Source: Planctomycetota bacterium (lineage in GTDB: Bacteria; Planctomycetota; UBA1135; GCA-002686595). Taken from it: a DNA stretch of 64,000 bases. Positions within the stretch are counted from its first letter, which is position 1, and each line of letters opens with the position of its first letter. Shown in pieces: positions 7,921 to 19,148 of this stretch. The stretch lies in assembly GCA_016795325.1 (NCBI GenBank), contig JAEUHY010000015.1, positions 434,001 to 498,000 on the forward strand. Direction: 5' to 3'. The notes under the pieces are model-generated. The model saw nothing but the letters and a program-made list of their open reading frames with translations, was not told where the DNA came from and did not search any database. A program made the translations under genes and the position numbers.

Positions 7921-8223
7921 ATGCGTCTGGCTCTGCTCATCGTCCTGTTCGTGGCCTTCACCTCGTGGTCGTTCGCGATCCTCGGCAGCGAGGGCGTGTC
8001 CGGTTTCGTGCGCGCCGTGCGCGCGGAACCCTGGGCCGCACAAATGCTCGTCGACTTGACGATTGCGCTGCTCGTCGCCTGGACGTTCCTGTGGCGCGAC
8101 GCTCGACAGCGCGGCCTGCCCGCCGCCGCCTACTTCATCGGCACGCTGCTCACCGGCAGCATCGCCGTGCTCGCGTACTTGGTGCATCGCGAAATCGCCG
8201 AGCGCCGCTCGCGCAGCGTGTGA
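7921..8223 (+). CDS. Small membrane protein, DUF2834-like
   Basis: A 100-residue protein with three hydrophobic helices (residues 1-22, 41-58 and 68-92). The segment MLVDLTIALLVAWTFLWRDA followed by GSIAVLAYLVHRE matches the DUF2834 pattern as I remember it: a DL pair in the second helix, a charged loop and a hydrophobic third helix. ATG 7921 is preferred because GGAGAAC stands 8-14 nt upstream, while the earlier in-frame start has no ribosome binding site. The gene is divergent from the MmyB-type regulator and shares the palindromic intergenic region with it. Function unknown. Confidence 0.75.
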   Translation: MRLALLIVLFVAFTSWSFAILGSEGVSGFVRAVRAEPWAAQMLVDLTIALLVAWTFLWRDARQRGLPAAAYFIGTLLTGSIAVLAYLVHREIAERRSRSV

Positions 8224-8317
8224 GGCGCGGCGCCTGGGCGCGCACCGAGTAGGCTGGCGGCAGCGCGAGCACTCGCTTGCGCTGCTCCGTCTTCACGCCG
8301 TCGTTCCAGGTGTTTGC

Positions 8318-9781
8318 ATGAGTGTTCGCCGTCCGCGCGGGCTGCGCCGCCGCGAGTTCCTGTCCGCAGCAGGCAGCCTGCTCGCCGGCTGCGCCACGGC
8401 GCCGGCGGTGCTCACCCAGGGCGCGACGCAGGACAAGGTGCGCTTCGCCATTGTCGGTCTGAACCAACGCGGCAACGAGCTGCGCCGCGCGCTCGAGTTG
8501 GTCGAACGCGCACAGGTCAGCGTGCTGTGCGACGTCGACCAGCGCATCCTCGCGCGCGAGCTCGACGATCCGCGCTTCACGCGCGGCAAGCCGGCGGTCG
8601 AGACCGACCTGCGGCGCGTGCTCGAGCGCTCGGACGTCGACGCGGTGATCGTCGCCACGCCCAACCACTGGCACGCGCTGGCCGGGATCTGGGCGCTGCA
8701 GGCGGGCAAGCACGTTTACGTCGAGAAGCCGGTCTCGCATTCGCTGTGGGAGGGCGAGCAGCTGGCCCACGCGGCGCTGCGCTACGGCAAGATCGCGCAA
8801 GCCGGCACGCAGAATCGCAGCGACGAAGGACTGCGCGGCTTCCGCGAGTGGCGCGCGACCCAGGACCTGGGCGCGGTGCGTTGGGCGCACGCGGTTTGGT
8901 ATCGGCTGCGCGCGCCGATCGGCAAGGTCAGTGGCCCGCAGCCGGTCGCGCCGGAGATCGACCACGACCTGTTCTGCGGACCGCGCGAGGTCGGGCCCGT
9001 GCTGCGCCGTGAGTACCACTACGACTGGCACTGGCAGTGGCCGTTCGGCAACGGCGAGATCGGCAACCTCGGCGCGCATCCGCTGGACGATCTGCGCGCA
9101 CTCACCGGAGTCGGTCTGCCCAAGCGTGTGTTGTGCGCCGGTGCCCGCTTGCTGTGGGAGGACGACGGACAGACTCCGAACGTCTCGCTCAGCGTGTTCG
9201 ATTACGGCGCATTTCCCGCCGTTCTCGAGCTGCGCAACCTGCCGCTCGCGCCGGGCCTCGACGTGGGCCCGAGCTTCCGCGGTTTCGGCTCGGGACTGGT
9301 CGTGCGCTTCGAGCGCGGTTGGTTGATGGCCCAACGCGCCGAAACGCGCTTCTACGACGAGCGCGGCCAGTTGGTCGAGTCGTGGCGCGGCGACGCGGGC
9401 CGGCACCACCTGCGCAACTTCACGCGCGCCATCATCAAGAACGATCCGTCGCTGCGCGCCGCGCCGCTCGAGGATGTCGTGACGAGCTCCGCGACGTGCC
9501 ACCTGGCGAACAACGCCTGGCGCGCCGGGCGCGAATCGACGCTCGACGAGCTGCGCGAGCAGCTGTGGGGCGTCGACCCCGCGCTCTCGGCGCTCGACTC
9601 GCTGCCGCAGCACCTCGCGGCGCACGGCATCGCGCCCGACAAGTTGCGGCTGCGCGCCGGCGGTTGGCTCGAGGTCGCGCCCGAGCGCGCGCGCTTCGTG
9701 GCGGGGCACAACTTCGAAGCAGCCAATCTCTTCGCGAAGGAGGAGTACCGTGCGCCGTTCGTGGTTCCGCAACTGGGCTGA
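8318..9781 (+). CDS. Tat-exported Gfo/Idh/MocA-family oxidoreductase
   Basis: A 487-residue NAD(P)-dependent oxidoreductase. The N-terminus carries a twin-arginine motif (RRREFLSAAGSLLAGC). The terminal Cys suggests a Tat-exported lipoprotein. The Rossmann fold follows (FAIVGLNQRGNEL, SVLCDVDQRIL), then VIVATPNHWHA and the family signature VYVEKPVS, whose lysine is catalytic in characterised members. The C-terminal half is the GFO/IDH/MocA dimer domain. Planctomycetes have many such exported copies, thought to act on sugars or sugar acids; the substrate cannot be read here. The next gene starts inside its 3' end (32-bp overlap) after a strong AAGGAGGAG. Confidence 0.93.
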   Translation: MSVRRPRGLRRREFLSAAGSLLAGCATAPAVLTQGATQDKVRFAIVGLNQRGNELRRALELVERAQVSVLCDVDQRILARELDDPRFTRGKPAVETDLRRVLERSDVDAVIVATPNHWHALAGIWALQAGKHVYVEKPVSHSLWEGEQLAHAALRYGKIAQAGTQNRSDEGLRGFREWRATQDLGAVRWAHAVWYRLRAPIGKVSGPQPVAPEIDHDLFCGPREVGPVLRREYHYDWHWQWPFGNGEIGNLGAHPLDDLRALTGVGLPKRVLCAGARLLWEDDGQTPNVSLSVFDYGAFPAVLELRNLPLAPGLDVGPSFRGFGSGLVVRFERGWLMAQRAETRFYDERGQLVESWRGDAGRHHLRNFTRAIIKNDPSLRAAPLEDVVTSSATCHLANNAWRAGRESTLDELREQLWGVDPALSALDSLPQHLAAHGIAPDKLRLRAGGWLEVAPERARFVAGHNFEAANLFAKEEYRAPFVVPQLG

Positions 9782-10376
9782 GCGCGGTGCGTGGAGCGTG
9801 GCGCTGCTCGCCCTGGGTTGCGCGGCGCCGAGCGCACCGTCGGCGCCCAGGGCGCCTGGTTTTGCGTTCTCGCACGACAACTCGCGCGGGGAGCAGTGGC
9901 CTTTTGGGCTCAACGCGATCACGACCAAGTTCGTCGCCGAGCCCGCGCGTGCCGAGCGCGTCGTCGCCAGCTACTGGGTCGTGCGCAGCGAGCCGGGGTT
10001 CGAGCCGCCCGAGGGCGAACTCGTCGCGCGGGTGCGCGTGCGAGCGGAGTTTCCCGGCGGCGCCTTCGAGCCGCGCCGCGGCGCGGACTATGAGCTCGTG
10101 CTCGGCCGTGACGCGCAAGGAGCGGAGAGCGTCGAGGCCGGCGCGGGGGAGCTCGTGATCCGCTCCGGCGCGACGAGTGCGCGGGGACAGCGTGGGTTCG
10201 TGCTGCGCGCGCGCTTCTCCGGCGACGAACTGGCGAACGAGCCGCCCAAGTCGCTGCTCGTCGAACTGCTCGAGGTGCGCGACGCGCAGGGTCGCGCATT
10301 GCCGCTCGGGGAGCCTCGCGTGGCGCGCTGGCTGATCGTCGAGTCGGCGGCCTCGCCCGCTGAACCCGCTCGATGA
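9750..10376 (+). CDS. Putative lipoprotein of unknown function
   Basis: A 208-residue protein starting at GTG 9750, with AAGGAGGAG ending 4 nt before it, one of the clearest Shine-Dalgarno sequences in the window. A signal peptide ends in LLALGCA (lipobox, Cys near residue 24). The rest is mostly beta-strand with many Arg, Glu and Val residues, and no recognised domain. The gene overlaps the end of the oxidoreductase gene and the start of the next gene (ATGA), so the three form a translationally coupled operon. It may be an envelope partner of the oxidoreductase, which is inference from position only. Confidence 0.75.
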   Translation: MRRSWFRNWAERGAWSVALLALGCAAPSAPSAPRAPGFAFSHDNSRGEQWPFGLNAITTKFVAEPARAERVVASYWVVRSEPGFEPPEGELVARVRVRAEFPGGAFEPRRGADYELVLGRDAQGAESVEAGAGELVIRSGATSARGQRGFVLRARFSGDELANEPPKSLLVELLEVRDAQGRALPLGEPRVARWLIVESAASPAEPAR

Positions 10377-10906
10377 GCGCCCAGCCGCACGGGCTCGAGC
10401 CCGGCGCCGTCGCCGAGGAGTTCGTGTGGCTGCTGCTGCTCGAGCAATTCGAGGCGGCCGCGGGCCACATCGACCCGGTCGAGTTGGAGGCCTTCCGCGC
10501 GCAGTTCTTCGCCGCCGCCGACGAGCTCGACTCGCCGCAGGAGCGCGCTGCGTTGCTCGCGCTCTTCGGGGGCCAACGGCTGAACGAATTGCGAGGGTTG
10601 ACCGCCGAGCAGTTCTTCGTGCGTTTCATGGGGGCGGCGAGCGCCGCGTCGCGCCAGTCGGTCCGCCCGCCGCCCGACGTCGATCGCGGCCAGTTGCGCT
10701 CGTTCTGGGTCGAGGAGACGGCGGCCGATGGCGACCACGCGGTGCTCGACGTCGCGCTCGTGCTGCGCCTTCCGGGCTGCGACAGCGAGGTGCGCCGCCG
10801 CGTCGGTCTGCGCCGCACCTCCGGCCGCTGGCGCGTCCTGCTCGACGAACGTCTGGCCGGGATGGCGTCGCGCATCGTGGCCAAGGTCCGGCGCAGCGCG
10901 AACTGA
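10373..10906 (+). CDS. Hypothetical cytoplasmic protein
   Basis: A 177-residue protein whose ATG overlaps the preceding stop codon (ATGA). It has no signal peptide or membrane helix. The N-terminal half is helical and acidic (VAEEFVWLLLLEQFEAAAGHI, LTAEQFFVRFMGAAS). The C-terminal half looks like an alpha/beta cone fold with strands HAVLDVALVLRL and VGLRRTSGRWRVLLDE. I do not recognise a family. It is the last gene of the oxidoreductase operon, and a promoter for guaB begins 20 bp after its stop. Confidence 0.7.
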   Translation: MSAQPHGLEPGAVAEEFVWLLLLEQFEAAAGHIDPVELEAFRAQFFAAADELDSPQERAALLALFGGQRLNELRGLTAEQFFVRFMGAASAASRQSVRPPPDVDRGQLRSFWVEETAADGDHAVLDVALVLRLPGCDSEVRRRVGLRRTSGRWRVLLDERLAGMASRIVAKVRRSAN

Positions 10907-10926
10907 CGCGGAACGGACCGCGAGCC

Positions 10927-12505
<1,579 letters not shown>

Positions 12506-12513
12506 ACGCGGAC

Positions 12514-14097
12514 ATGGCGAGCACTGCCTCTGGCTCTGTATCTGGTCGCACCGACAAACCGCGCGCGATCCTGATCGTCGACATGGGCGCGCAGTACGCC
12601 CAGCTGATCGCACGGCGCGTGCGCGAGGCCGGCGCGTACTGCGAAATCGCCGCGCCGTACAAGGCGCTGGCCGCCGCGCGTGAACTCGATCTGGCCGGGA
12701 TCATCCTCTCGGGCGGGCCGGCTTCGGTGTACGCGCCGGACGCGCCGGTCGTGCCTGCGGAACTGCTGCAACTGGGCGTGCCGGTGCTGGGCATCTGCTA
12801 CGGCATGCAGTGGATGGCCCGCACGCTCGGCGGCGACGTGCAGCCCTCGCACCAGCGCGAGTTCGGCCGGCAGGCGATCTCCGTGCGACGCGCCCTCGAG
12901 CTGTTCGACGGCGTCACCGGACACACGGTGGTGTGGATGAGCCACGGCGACTCGGTCACGCGTTTGCCGCAGGGTTTCGAGGTCTACGCCGAAACGCCGA
13001 CCTGCCCGATCGCGGCCATGGGCGATCCGGCGCGGCGCCTGTACGGCGTGCAATTCCATCCCGAGGTGACGCACACCGTGCGCGGCCGCGAACTGCTCGA
13101 GAACTTCGTCTCGCGCGTGTGCGAACTCAGCGGCGACTGGCGCCCCGAGAGCATCGTCGAGCGCGAAGTGCGCAAGGTGCGCGAGATCGTCGGCGACGAC
13201 GGCGAGGTCGTGCTCGGCCTCTCGGGCGGCGTCGACAGCTCCGTGGCGGCGATGATCGTCCAGAAGGCCATCGGACGCCGGCAGCACTGCATCTTCGTCG
13301 ACAACGGACTGCTGCGCCTCGGCGAGCGCGAAGTCGTCGAAGAGCAGTTCAAGGGCCAGTTCGGCATGGACTTGACGGTGGTCGACGCTAGCGAGCGGTT
13401 CCTGACGGCGCTCGCGGGCGTCACCGACCCGGAGCGCAAGCGCAAGATCATCGGCCGCGAATTCGTCGAGGTGTTCCGCGTCGAGGCCAAGCGCTTCACC
13501 CGCGCGAACTTCCTCGGCCAAGGCACGCTCTATCCCGACGTGATCGAGTCGGTCAACGTCCACGGCGGCGCGACGGCCGTGATCAAGAGCCACCACAATG
13601 TCGGCGGCCTGCCCGAGGACCTCGACATGCAGCTCGTCGAGCCGCTGCGCGAGCTGTTCAAGGACGAGGTGCGCGCGATCGGGCGCTTCATGGGGCTCGA
13701 CGAACGCATCGTCGGTCGCCAGCCGTTCCCCGGCCCGGGACTCGCCGTGCGCTGCCTGGGCGAACTCACGCGCCAGCGCCTCGACGTGCTGCGCCGCGCC
13801 GACCACATCGTCACCACCGAGATCGAAGCGTCCGGCTTGCACAGCCGCCTGTGGCAGTACTTCGCGGTCCTGCTCCCGGTGCGTTCGGTGGGCGTGATGG
13901 GGGACGCGCGCACCTACGAAGAGGCCTGCGCCATCCGCGCCGTCGAATCGACGGATGCGATGACGGCCGATTGGGCGCACCTGCCGCACGAGCTGCTCGC
14001 GCGCATCTCCAATCGCATCATCAACGAAGTGCGCGGCATCAACCGCGTCGTGCTCGACATCTCGTCCAAGCCGCCGGCGACGATCGAGTGGGAGTGA
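12514..14097 (+). CDS. guaA: GMP synthase (glutamine-hydrolysing)
   Basis: A 527-residue enzyme that aminates XMP to GMP using ATP and glutamine. The N-terminal class I amidotransferase has its nucleophile in [11 protein letters not shown] and the His/Glu pair in QFHPEVTHT. The ATP pyrophosphatase domain has the P-loop [12 protein letters not shown]. The C-terminal dimerisation domain ends in [12 protein letters not shown], as in typical GuaA. The start at ATG 12514, 8 bp after guaB, is preceded by about 15 residues of low-complexity Ser/Thr sequence before the conserved [14 protein letters not shown], so a slightly later start is possible. An intrinsic terminator follows directly. Confidence 0.98.
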   Translation: MASTASGSVSGRTDKPRAILIVDMGAQYAQLIARRVREAGAYCEIAAPYKALAAARELDLAGIILSGGPASVYAPDAPVVPAELLQLGVPVLGICYGMQWMARTLGGDVQPSHQREFGRQAISVRRALELFDGVTGHTVVWMSHGDSVTRLPQGFEVYAETPTCPIAAMGDPARRLYGVQFHPEVTHTVRGRELLENFVSRVCELSGDWRPESIVEREVRKVREIVGDDGEVVLGLSGGVDSSVAAMIVQKAIGRRQHCIFVDNGLLRLGEREVVEEQFKGQFGMDLTVVDASERFLTALAGVTDPERKRKIIGREFVEVFRVEAKRFTRANFLGQGTLYPDVIESVNVHGGATAVIKSHHNVGGLPEDLDMQLVEPLRELFKDEVRAIGRFMGLDERIVGRQPFPGPGLAVRCLGELTRQRLDVLRRADHIVTTEIEASGLHSRLWQYFAVLLPVRSVGVMGDARTYEEACAIRAVESTDAMTADWAHLPHELLARISNRIINEVRGINRVVLDISSKPPATIEWE

Positions 14098-14099
14098 GT

Positions 14100-14140
14100 G
14101 CGGCCGCGCCCGCGCAGGGCGCGACTTCGGCCGCGTTTTT
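14100..14140 (+). terminator. Intrinsic terminator of guaBA
   Basis: Stem GCGGCCG/CGGCCGC (14100-14106/14128-14134) encloses a second stem CGCCC/GGGCG and is followed by five T at 14136-14140, right after the guaA stop. Confidence 0.8.
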
Positions 14141-14246
14141 CGGCGAAATTCCGAGCGTGCGCCGGGGGGGCGCGGCGAAACTTCCGGCCTTCGACTGACC
14201 CCGCCCGCGCGCCGCGCGGGCCACGCCCAACCTTGGGGAATGCCTG

Positions 14247-14729
14247 GTGCAGATCGCCCGCCACACCGTTGCTTCGATCGACTACACGCTCACCGACGAC
14301 GACGGCAACGTCATCGACAGCTCGAACGGCGGAGCGCCGCTGGCGTACGTGCACGGCATGGGCGCGCTGATCCCAGGCCTCGAGTCGCAACTCGAGGGCA
14401 AGCGCAAGGGTGACGCGCTCAAGGTGCGCATCGCGCCCGCGGACGGCTACGGCGAGCGCGACGAGCAGATGGTGGCGCGCGTTCCGCGCACGCAGATGCC
14501 CAAGGGCGCGCAGCTCGAGCTCGGCATGCAGCTCGAAGCGCGTGGACCCGACGGCGGCCAGGTTGTGACGGTGGTCAAGCTCGAGGACGACGCGGTTTGG
14601 CTCGACGCCAACCACCCGCTCGCGGGCGTGCACCTGAACTTCGCCGTCACGATCGTCGACGTGCGCGCGGCGAGCGCCGAGGAGATCCAGCACGGGCACG
14701 TGCACGGCCCTGGCGGCCACCACCACTGA
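14247..14729 (+). CDS. FKBP-type peptidyl-prolyl isomerase, SlyD-like
   Basis: A 160-residue SlyD-type isomerase and chaperone. The FKBP core starts at ASIDYTLTDDDGNVIDSS and continues through YVHGMGALIPGLESQLEGK, with the insert-in-flap chaperone domain between (VARVPRTQMPKGAQLELGMQ). It closes with NHPLAGVHLNFAVTIVDV. The C-terminus is His-rich (HGHVHGPGGHHH), as in SlyD, where such a tail binds nickel and other metals. The frame starts at GTG 14247. An ATG at 14240 is out of frame, and GGGGAA just upstream can serve as ribosome binding site. It has no signal peptide, so it is cytoplasmic. Confidence 0.92.
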   Translation: MQIARHTVASIDYTLTDDDGNVIDSSNGGAPLAYVHGMGALIPGLESQLEGKRKGDALKVRIAPADGYGERDEQMVARVPRTQMPKGAQLELGMQLEARGPDGGQVVTVVKLEDDAVWLDANHPLAGVHLNFAVTIVDVRAASAEEIQHGHVHGPGGHHH

Positions 14730-14748
14730 GCGCGGCCCCCCGCGCGCG

Positions 14749-14830
14749 AACGTGCGCGCGGAGTTGGCCCAGCGCGCACCAACGTGCGCGCGAAGTGGAC
14801 CCGATGCGCACCACCGTGCGCGCGAAGAGC
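14749..14830. repeat. 32-bp tandem repeat, about 2.6 copies
   Basis: Units start at 14749, 14781 and 14813. The first two are 32 bp each and share AACGTGCGCGCG at the start and GCGCACC at the end; the third is cut at 18 bp. It lies between the ends of two convergent genes and is probably non-coding. Confidence 0.7.
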
Positions 14831-14906
14831 ACGCTGAATCGACGCTGAATCCGCGCCGTGCGCGCGCCGCCGCGTGTCGCGCGGCGCACGTCTGCGGCCG
14901 TTCGCC

Positions 14907-16175
14907 CTACTCGACGCGGTTCACGCCGGGCTGCGCACGGTCGATCACGGCCGGCCACGGCGCTCCGACGAAGTCGAGCAGCTCGTTGCGACGCACGACG
15001 CAGCCCGCGGCGTGCGGGTGCAGGAAGACGCCGGCCTGACCGTTGCGTCGCTCGCTGTTGATGTCGGTGAGCGTGTTGCCCTCGACGATCACGCCCCGCG
15101 AGCGTCCGACGACGATCGCGCTCGTGAGCGAAGCGACGATCGTGTTGCCTTGCACCACGGCGCCGTCGTGGTTCTCGATCAGGATCGCGTGCTGGCCGCA
15201 GTCGCGGATCGAATTGCCGCTCACCAGCACGTGCGTGCGCTTCTCGGCCTGCGAATTCGCGAGTTGGATGCCGCCCGAAGTCGCCGGATTCTGCGGATTG
15301 GAGACGGCGCGCACGCGGTTGCCGGTGATCAGCACGCCGTCGGGCGCGCGCTGGCGGTCGTTCGAACCGCACACGATGCCGACGCCGACGCCGCGGTCGA
15401 CCACGTTGTCGCTGCACACGGTGTCGGTGTTCGACAGCAGCAGGATTCCAGCCCCGACCATCTGGCCGCCGGACGCGACATGCCCGACGGTGTCCAGCAC
15501 GACGTTGCCGTCGACCACCGCATCGGTGCAGTTGGTGACGTAGATCCCGGCCTTCGAGCCGCGTTGGATCGTGCAGCCCAGGATGCGCACGTCGCTCGAG
15601 TTGGCGACGGCGATCGCGTCGGCGTCCGCGTCGGTGATGCGCACGCTGCGCACTTCGACGTTGGCGCAGTTGGTGATCTGGATCAGCCCGTGGTGCAGGT
15701 CGCGGCCGACGCCTCCGGGGCCCGTGACGCGCAGGCCGTCGAGCAGGATGCCGGACGTGTTCTCGATGCGCAGCAGCTGCACGGCGGCGACATCGGTGCG
15801 CAACTCGCTTTGCGGTCCGCCGATGAGGTGCAGCGAGCGGGTCGCGATCAGGCAGTGGCGCCGCCCCGCCGGCGGCGAGACGAGGATCGGAAAGGGCGGC
15901 AGCACGAGCGGCCGCCCGAGCGCGTCGTCGAGCGCCTTCTGGACGAAACCTGTGTAGTCGACCGATCCGTCGACCGCGGCGTTGCGCGGCAGGTAGCGCG
16001 CGACTTCGACGATCGTCGGCAGCGAACTGGTGAGGCGCGACGACGCCGGGGCGGAGCTCGTCGGGGCGATCGCGCCCGCCGACTGCGGGACTTCCTTGCG
16101 CTGGGGCGAGACCAACGCGAACGCGATACCGATCAGAGCGAGCGCGCCGAGGATGGCGGGAACGTGGCTTTTCAT
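14907..16175 (-). CDS. Membrane-anchored right-handed beta-helix protein
   Basis: A 422-residue protein with an N-terminal hydrophobic helix (HVPAILGALALIGIAFALV, residues 4-22) acting as signal or anchor, then a Ser/Ala-rich linker. From about residue 120 it is a right-handed parallel beta-helix of the NosD/pectate-lyase type, with coils of about 22-25 residues: ENTSGILLDGLRVTGPG, NCANVEVRSVRITDADAD, NSSDVRILGCTIQRGSKAG and NCTDAVVDGNVVLDTVG. Such helices usually bind or cut polysaccharides, but no catalytic residues stand out. It is transcribed alone. Another beta-helix protein is encoded at 57919-60027. Confidence 0.85.
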   Translation of the reverse strand: MKSHVPAILGALALIGIAFALVSPQRKEVPQSAGAIAPTSSAPASSRLTSSLPTIVEVARYLPRNAAVDGSVDYTGFVQKALDDALGRPLVLPPFPILVSPPAGRRHCLIATRSLHLIGGPQSELRTDVAAVQLLRIENTSGILLDGLRVTGPGGVGRDLHHGLIQITNCANVEVRSVRITDADADAIAVANSSDVRILGCTIQRGSKAGIYVTNCTDAVVDGNVVLDTVGHVASGGQMVGAGILLLSNTDTVCSDNVVDRGVGVGIVCGSNDRQRAPDGVLITGNRVRAVSNPQNPATSGGIQLANSQAEKRTHVLVSGNSIRDCGQHAILIENHDGAVVQGNTIVASLTSAIVVGRSRGVIVEGNTLTDINSERRNGQAGVFLHPHAAGCVVRRNELLDFVGAPWPAVIDRAQPGVNRVE

Positions 16176-16298
16176 GGGCTCGTCAGGGGATCGGCGCGCC
16201 CCGTCGCTGTCTGGAGTCCTTCCCCGGAGCCGCGCGCGAGGCCGCGAACTTTGGCCCGAAAATGGACCCGGGGCTGTGGCGCGCCGGGACCGGCTGCA

Positions 16299-16304
16299 TA
16301 ACCT
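16299..16304 (+). promoter_or_regulatory. Predicted -10 element
   Basis: TAACCT, 12 nt before ATG 16317. No Shine-Dalgarno lies between it and the start codon. Confidence 0.3.
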
Positions 16305-16316
16305 GCGCGCCGCCGC

Positions 16317-17321
16317 ATGAAGATCGCTTTACTCTCGTCGCTCGCCGCCGTGCTCGCCGCGTGCGGGCCCGCCGCGCCGCGCATGGCGCTCGACCACGCC
16401 ACGCCGCTGCTCCTCGCGGTGCGCGTCGAGCAGCGCGTCGAGCTCGAGTTGGTCTCGCACGAGGTGCGCGACGACGGCGTGCTCCGCGCGCTCGCGGACG
16501 ATCCGACCGGACTGAAGCTCGAGAGTTCGGACTCGCTCGAGTTCGTCGACGAGCGTCTGGCGCTCTCGAACGGCCGCGTAGCGACGCTCGTTCGTACGTA
16601 TGCGCGCCTGGAGGGGGCGAAGCACCAATCGCGCCTCACGCTCCACGGCGGCGTCGATGTCGACGACCGCATCAAGTCCAGTCCGTTCGCCGGAGCGAGC
16701 GTGCGCTTCGAGCGGCGCGGCGAGGAGCTCGAGCGCTCGCTCGTAAAGCAGACCGCGTCCTCCGGCGCCGAGCGCGAGCTCGCGCTCGATGGGCTCGAAC
16801 CCGACTGCGACTTTGCAGCGCTGCTCCCGGCTGCTCCCGTGGAGCCTTCGCAGCGCTGGCGTGTGCACGCGCGCGAACTCGCGCCGCTCTTGTATCCGGG
16901 CGGCGACCTGGAGCTCGCCGCCGCCGAGGATGACCAGTCCGCGCGCCACAGCGCCGCTCAGTTGCGCCGCAACCTCGAGGGCGAGATCGAAGTGATCTTC
17001 TGGGGCGTGCGCGAACTCTCCGGCGCGCGCTTGGGCGTGTTCCAACTGCGCGGAACGGCGCGCTCGCACGCGCTCACGACGCCGCCGGGCGCGCGCTCCT
17101 CCAGCGAACAGCGCCACGAACTTGTGCGCGAGCTCGACGGCGAGTTGCTCTGGCAGCTCGACGAGGGCCGCGCGCACGCGGCGCGCCTCGACGCGCGCTG
17201 GAACTGGACCGTGGTGCGGGTCGACGCCGGCGACGAAGGCGCTGCGCCGCGGGTCGTGGAACGTCGCTCGCTGTTCACCGGCCAGTCGCTCACGCGCATC
17301 GAGTTCGCGCCTTTGCCCTGA
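16317..17321 (+). CDS. Putative lipoprotein of unknown function
   Basis: A 334-residue protein with a short signal peptide and lipobox (LSSLAAVLAACG, Cys17). The mature part is mainly beta-strand and unusually rich in Arg, Glu and Leu (VRVEQRVELELVSHEVRDDG, FERRGEELERSLVKQTASSG). No domain is recognised. The repeated theme of strands ending in LEGEIEVIFWGVREL and LDARWNWTVVRVDAGDEG suggests a lipocalin-like or outer-surface beta protein, which is a guess. It is convergent with the small gene downstream of gatB. Confidence 0.75.
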   Translation: MKIALLSSLAAVLAACGPAAPRMALDHATPLLLAVRVEQRVELELVSHEVRDDGVLRALADDPTGLKLESSDSLEFVDERLALSNGRVATLVRTYARLEGAKHQSRLTLHGGVDVDDRIKSSPFAGASVRFERRGEELERSLVKQTASSGAERELALDGLEPDCDFAALLPAAPVEPSQRWRVHARELAPLLYPGGDLELAAAEDDQSARHSAAQLRRNLEGEIEVIFWGVRELSGARLGVFQLRGTARSHALTTPPGARSSSEQRHELVRELDGELLWQLDEGRAHAARLDARWNWTVVRVDAGDEGAAPRVVERRSLFTGQSLTRIEFAPLP

Positions 17322-17340
17322 AAACGCGCAGGAGAGCGCG
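17321..17340 (-). terminator. Possible terminator of the gat operon
   Basis: Read on the minus strand: a 5-bp CGCGC/GCGCG stem (17340-17336/17329-17325) with 6-nt loop, followed by TTTT (17324-17321), 19 bp after the last gene of the operon. Confidence 0.4.
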
Positions 17341-17358
17341 CGAGCTACCGCGCAGCGC

Positions 17359-17714
17359 TCAGCGCCGATGGAGTGCGCGCGTCACCAGCGGGGCGACGAA
17401 CCCGCCGATGACGACGAAGGCGACCAACAGGATTCCCAGGCGTGTGACGCCGCGCCAACCGCGCGGAAAGGTCGACCAGAACAGGCCCAGCGCGACGGTT
17501 CCGAACGTCACCAGGCCCACGATCAGCACCCAGCTCTCGCCGAACATCAGACGGCGGTCGCGGACGGCGTGCTCGCCGTCGTCGTCGAGCACCCAGCCGC
17601 GCGGCAGCGCGGCGCGCAACTCGGCCGGAGTCGGCTGCCGTCCGTCGCGGCGGATCCGCGTGAGGTCGACCAACTCCTCGACCCGCACGCGCACGATGCG
17701 CTCGAGCGGCTCGC

Positions 17715-17718
<4 letters not shown>
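17359..17718 (-). CDS. Small two-helix membrane protein of the gat operon
   Basis: A 119-residue protein. The first 60 residues are soluble and charged (IVRVRVEELVDLTRIRRDG, then TPAELRAALPRGWVLDDDGE). Two membrane helices follow (SWVLIVGLVTFGTVALGLFW and LGILLVAFVVIGGFVAPLV). Its ATG overlaps the gatB stop (ATGA), so it is translated with the amidotransferase. I recognise no family, and a role in tRNA amidation is not implied by the sequence. The longer open frame upstream is a shadow of gatB. Confidence 0.75.

Positions 17719-19144
<1,426 letters not shown>

Positions 19145-19148
<4 letters not shown>

Noticed and set aside
14749..14830. CRISPR-like repeat
   Set aside because: The units are adjacent copies without unique spacers, and the array is only 82 bp long.
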